Below are positions 6,148 to 6,169 of a DNA stretch of 6,169 bases, piece after piece. Within the stretch, counting starts at the first letter, position 1, and each line of letters opens with the position of its first letter. The stretch comes from Bacteroidota bacterium (lineage in GTDB: Bacteria; Bacteroidota; Bacteroidia; Bacteroidales; B39-G9). The position numbers and the translations under genes were made by a program. The stretch spans positions 1 through 6,169 of the forward strand of contig QMPG01000192.1 of assembly GCA_003648455.1 (NCBI GenBank), in the 5' to 3' direction. The notes under the pieces are model-generated. The model saw only the letters and a program-made list of their open reading frames with translations, had not been told where the DNA came from and made no database searches.

Positions 6148-6169
6148 TCCCGCTTTGCACCCCACTATC

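Overview
The window is strongly AT-rich. Its signals fit a low-GC member of the Bacteroidota: -7 elements of the TAnnTTTG type upstream of genes, no clear Shine-Dalgarno sequences, a signal peptide with the Ser-Gln cleavage site common in the phylum, and protein architectures typical of the group. Placement below phylum is not supported. No rRNA, tRNA, CRISPR array, transposase or phage gene is visible.

Layout: bases 1-347 are non-coding and hold two degenerate palindromic repeat units and a promoter-like site. Four genes follow, all on the + strand. They are a nucleoside (uridine-type) kinase with N-terminal TGS and threonyl-tRNA-synthetase-like domains (348-2009), a CvfB-like S1-domain RNA-binding protein (2046-2876), an exported protein with a duplicated domain and a C-terminal SPOR-like domain (3005-4393), and an outer-membrane beta-barrel protein with thrombospondin type 3 calcium repeats and a C-terminal EF-hand (4604-5923). 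Bases 5924-6169 are non-coding and contain the strongest secondary structure in the window, a predicted three-way junction at 6053-6147.

The kinase and CvfB-like gene are 36 bases apart and may be co-transcribed, although a good -7 motif lies in the gap. Both are cytosolic housekeeping or regulatory proteins. The last two genes encode envelope proteins, separated from the first pair by 128 bases and from each other by 210 bases, so each probably has its own promoter. The pairing of a periplasmic SPOR-like protein with a calcium-binding outer-membrane protein suggests a cell-envelope role, but this is inference. No defence or mobile system is evident. The most unusual items are the structured element at the right edge, the inverted repeats in the leader of the last gene, and the composition of the two envelope proteins.
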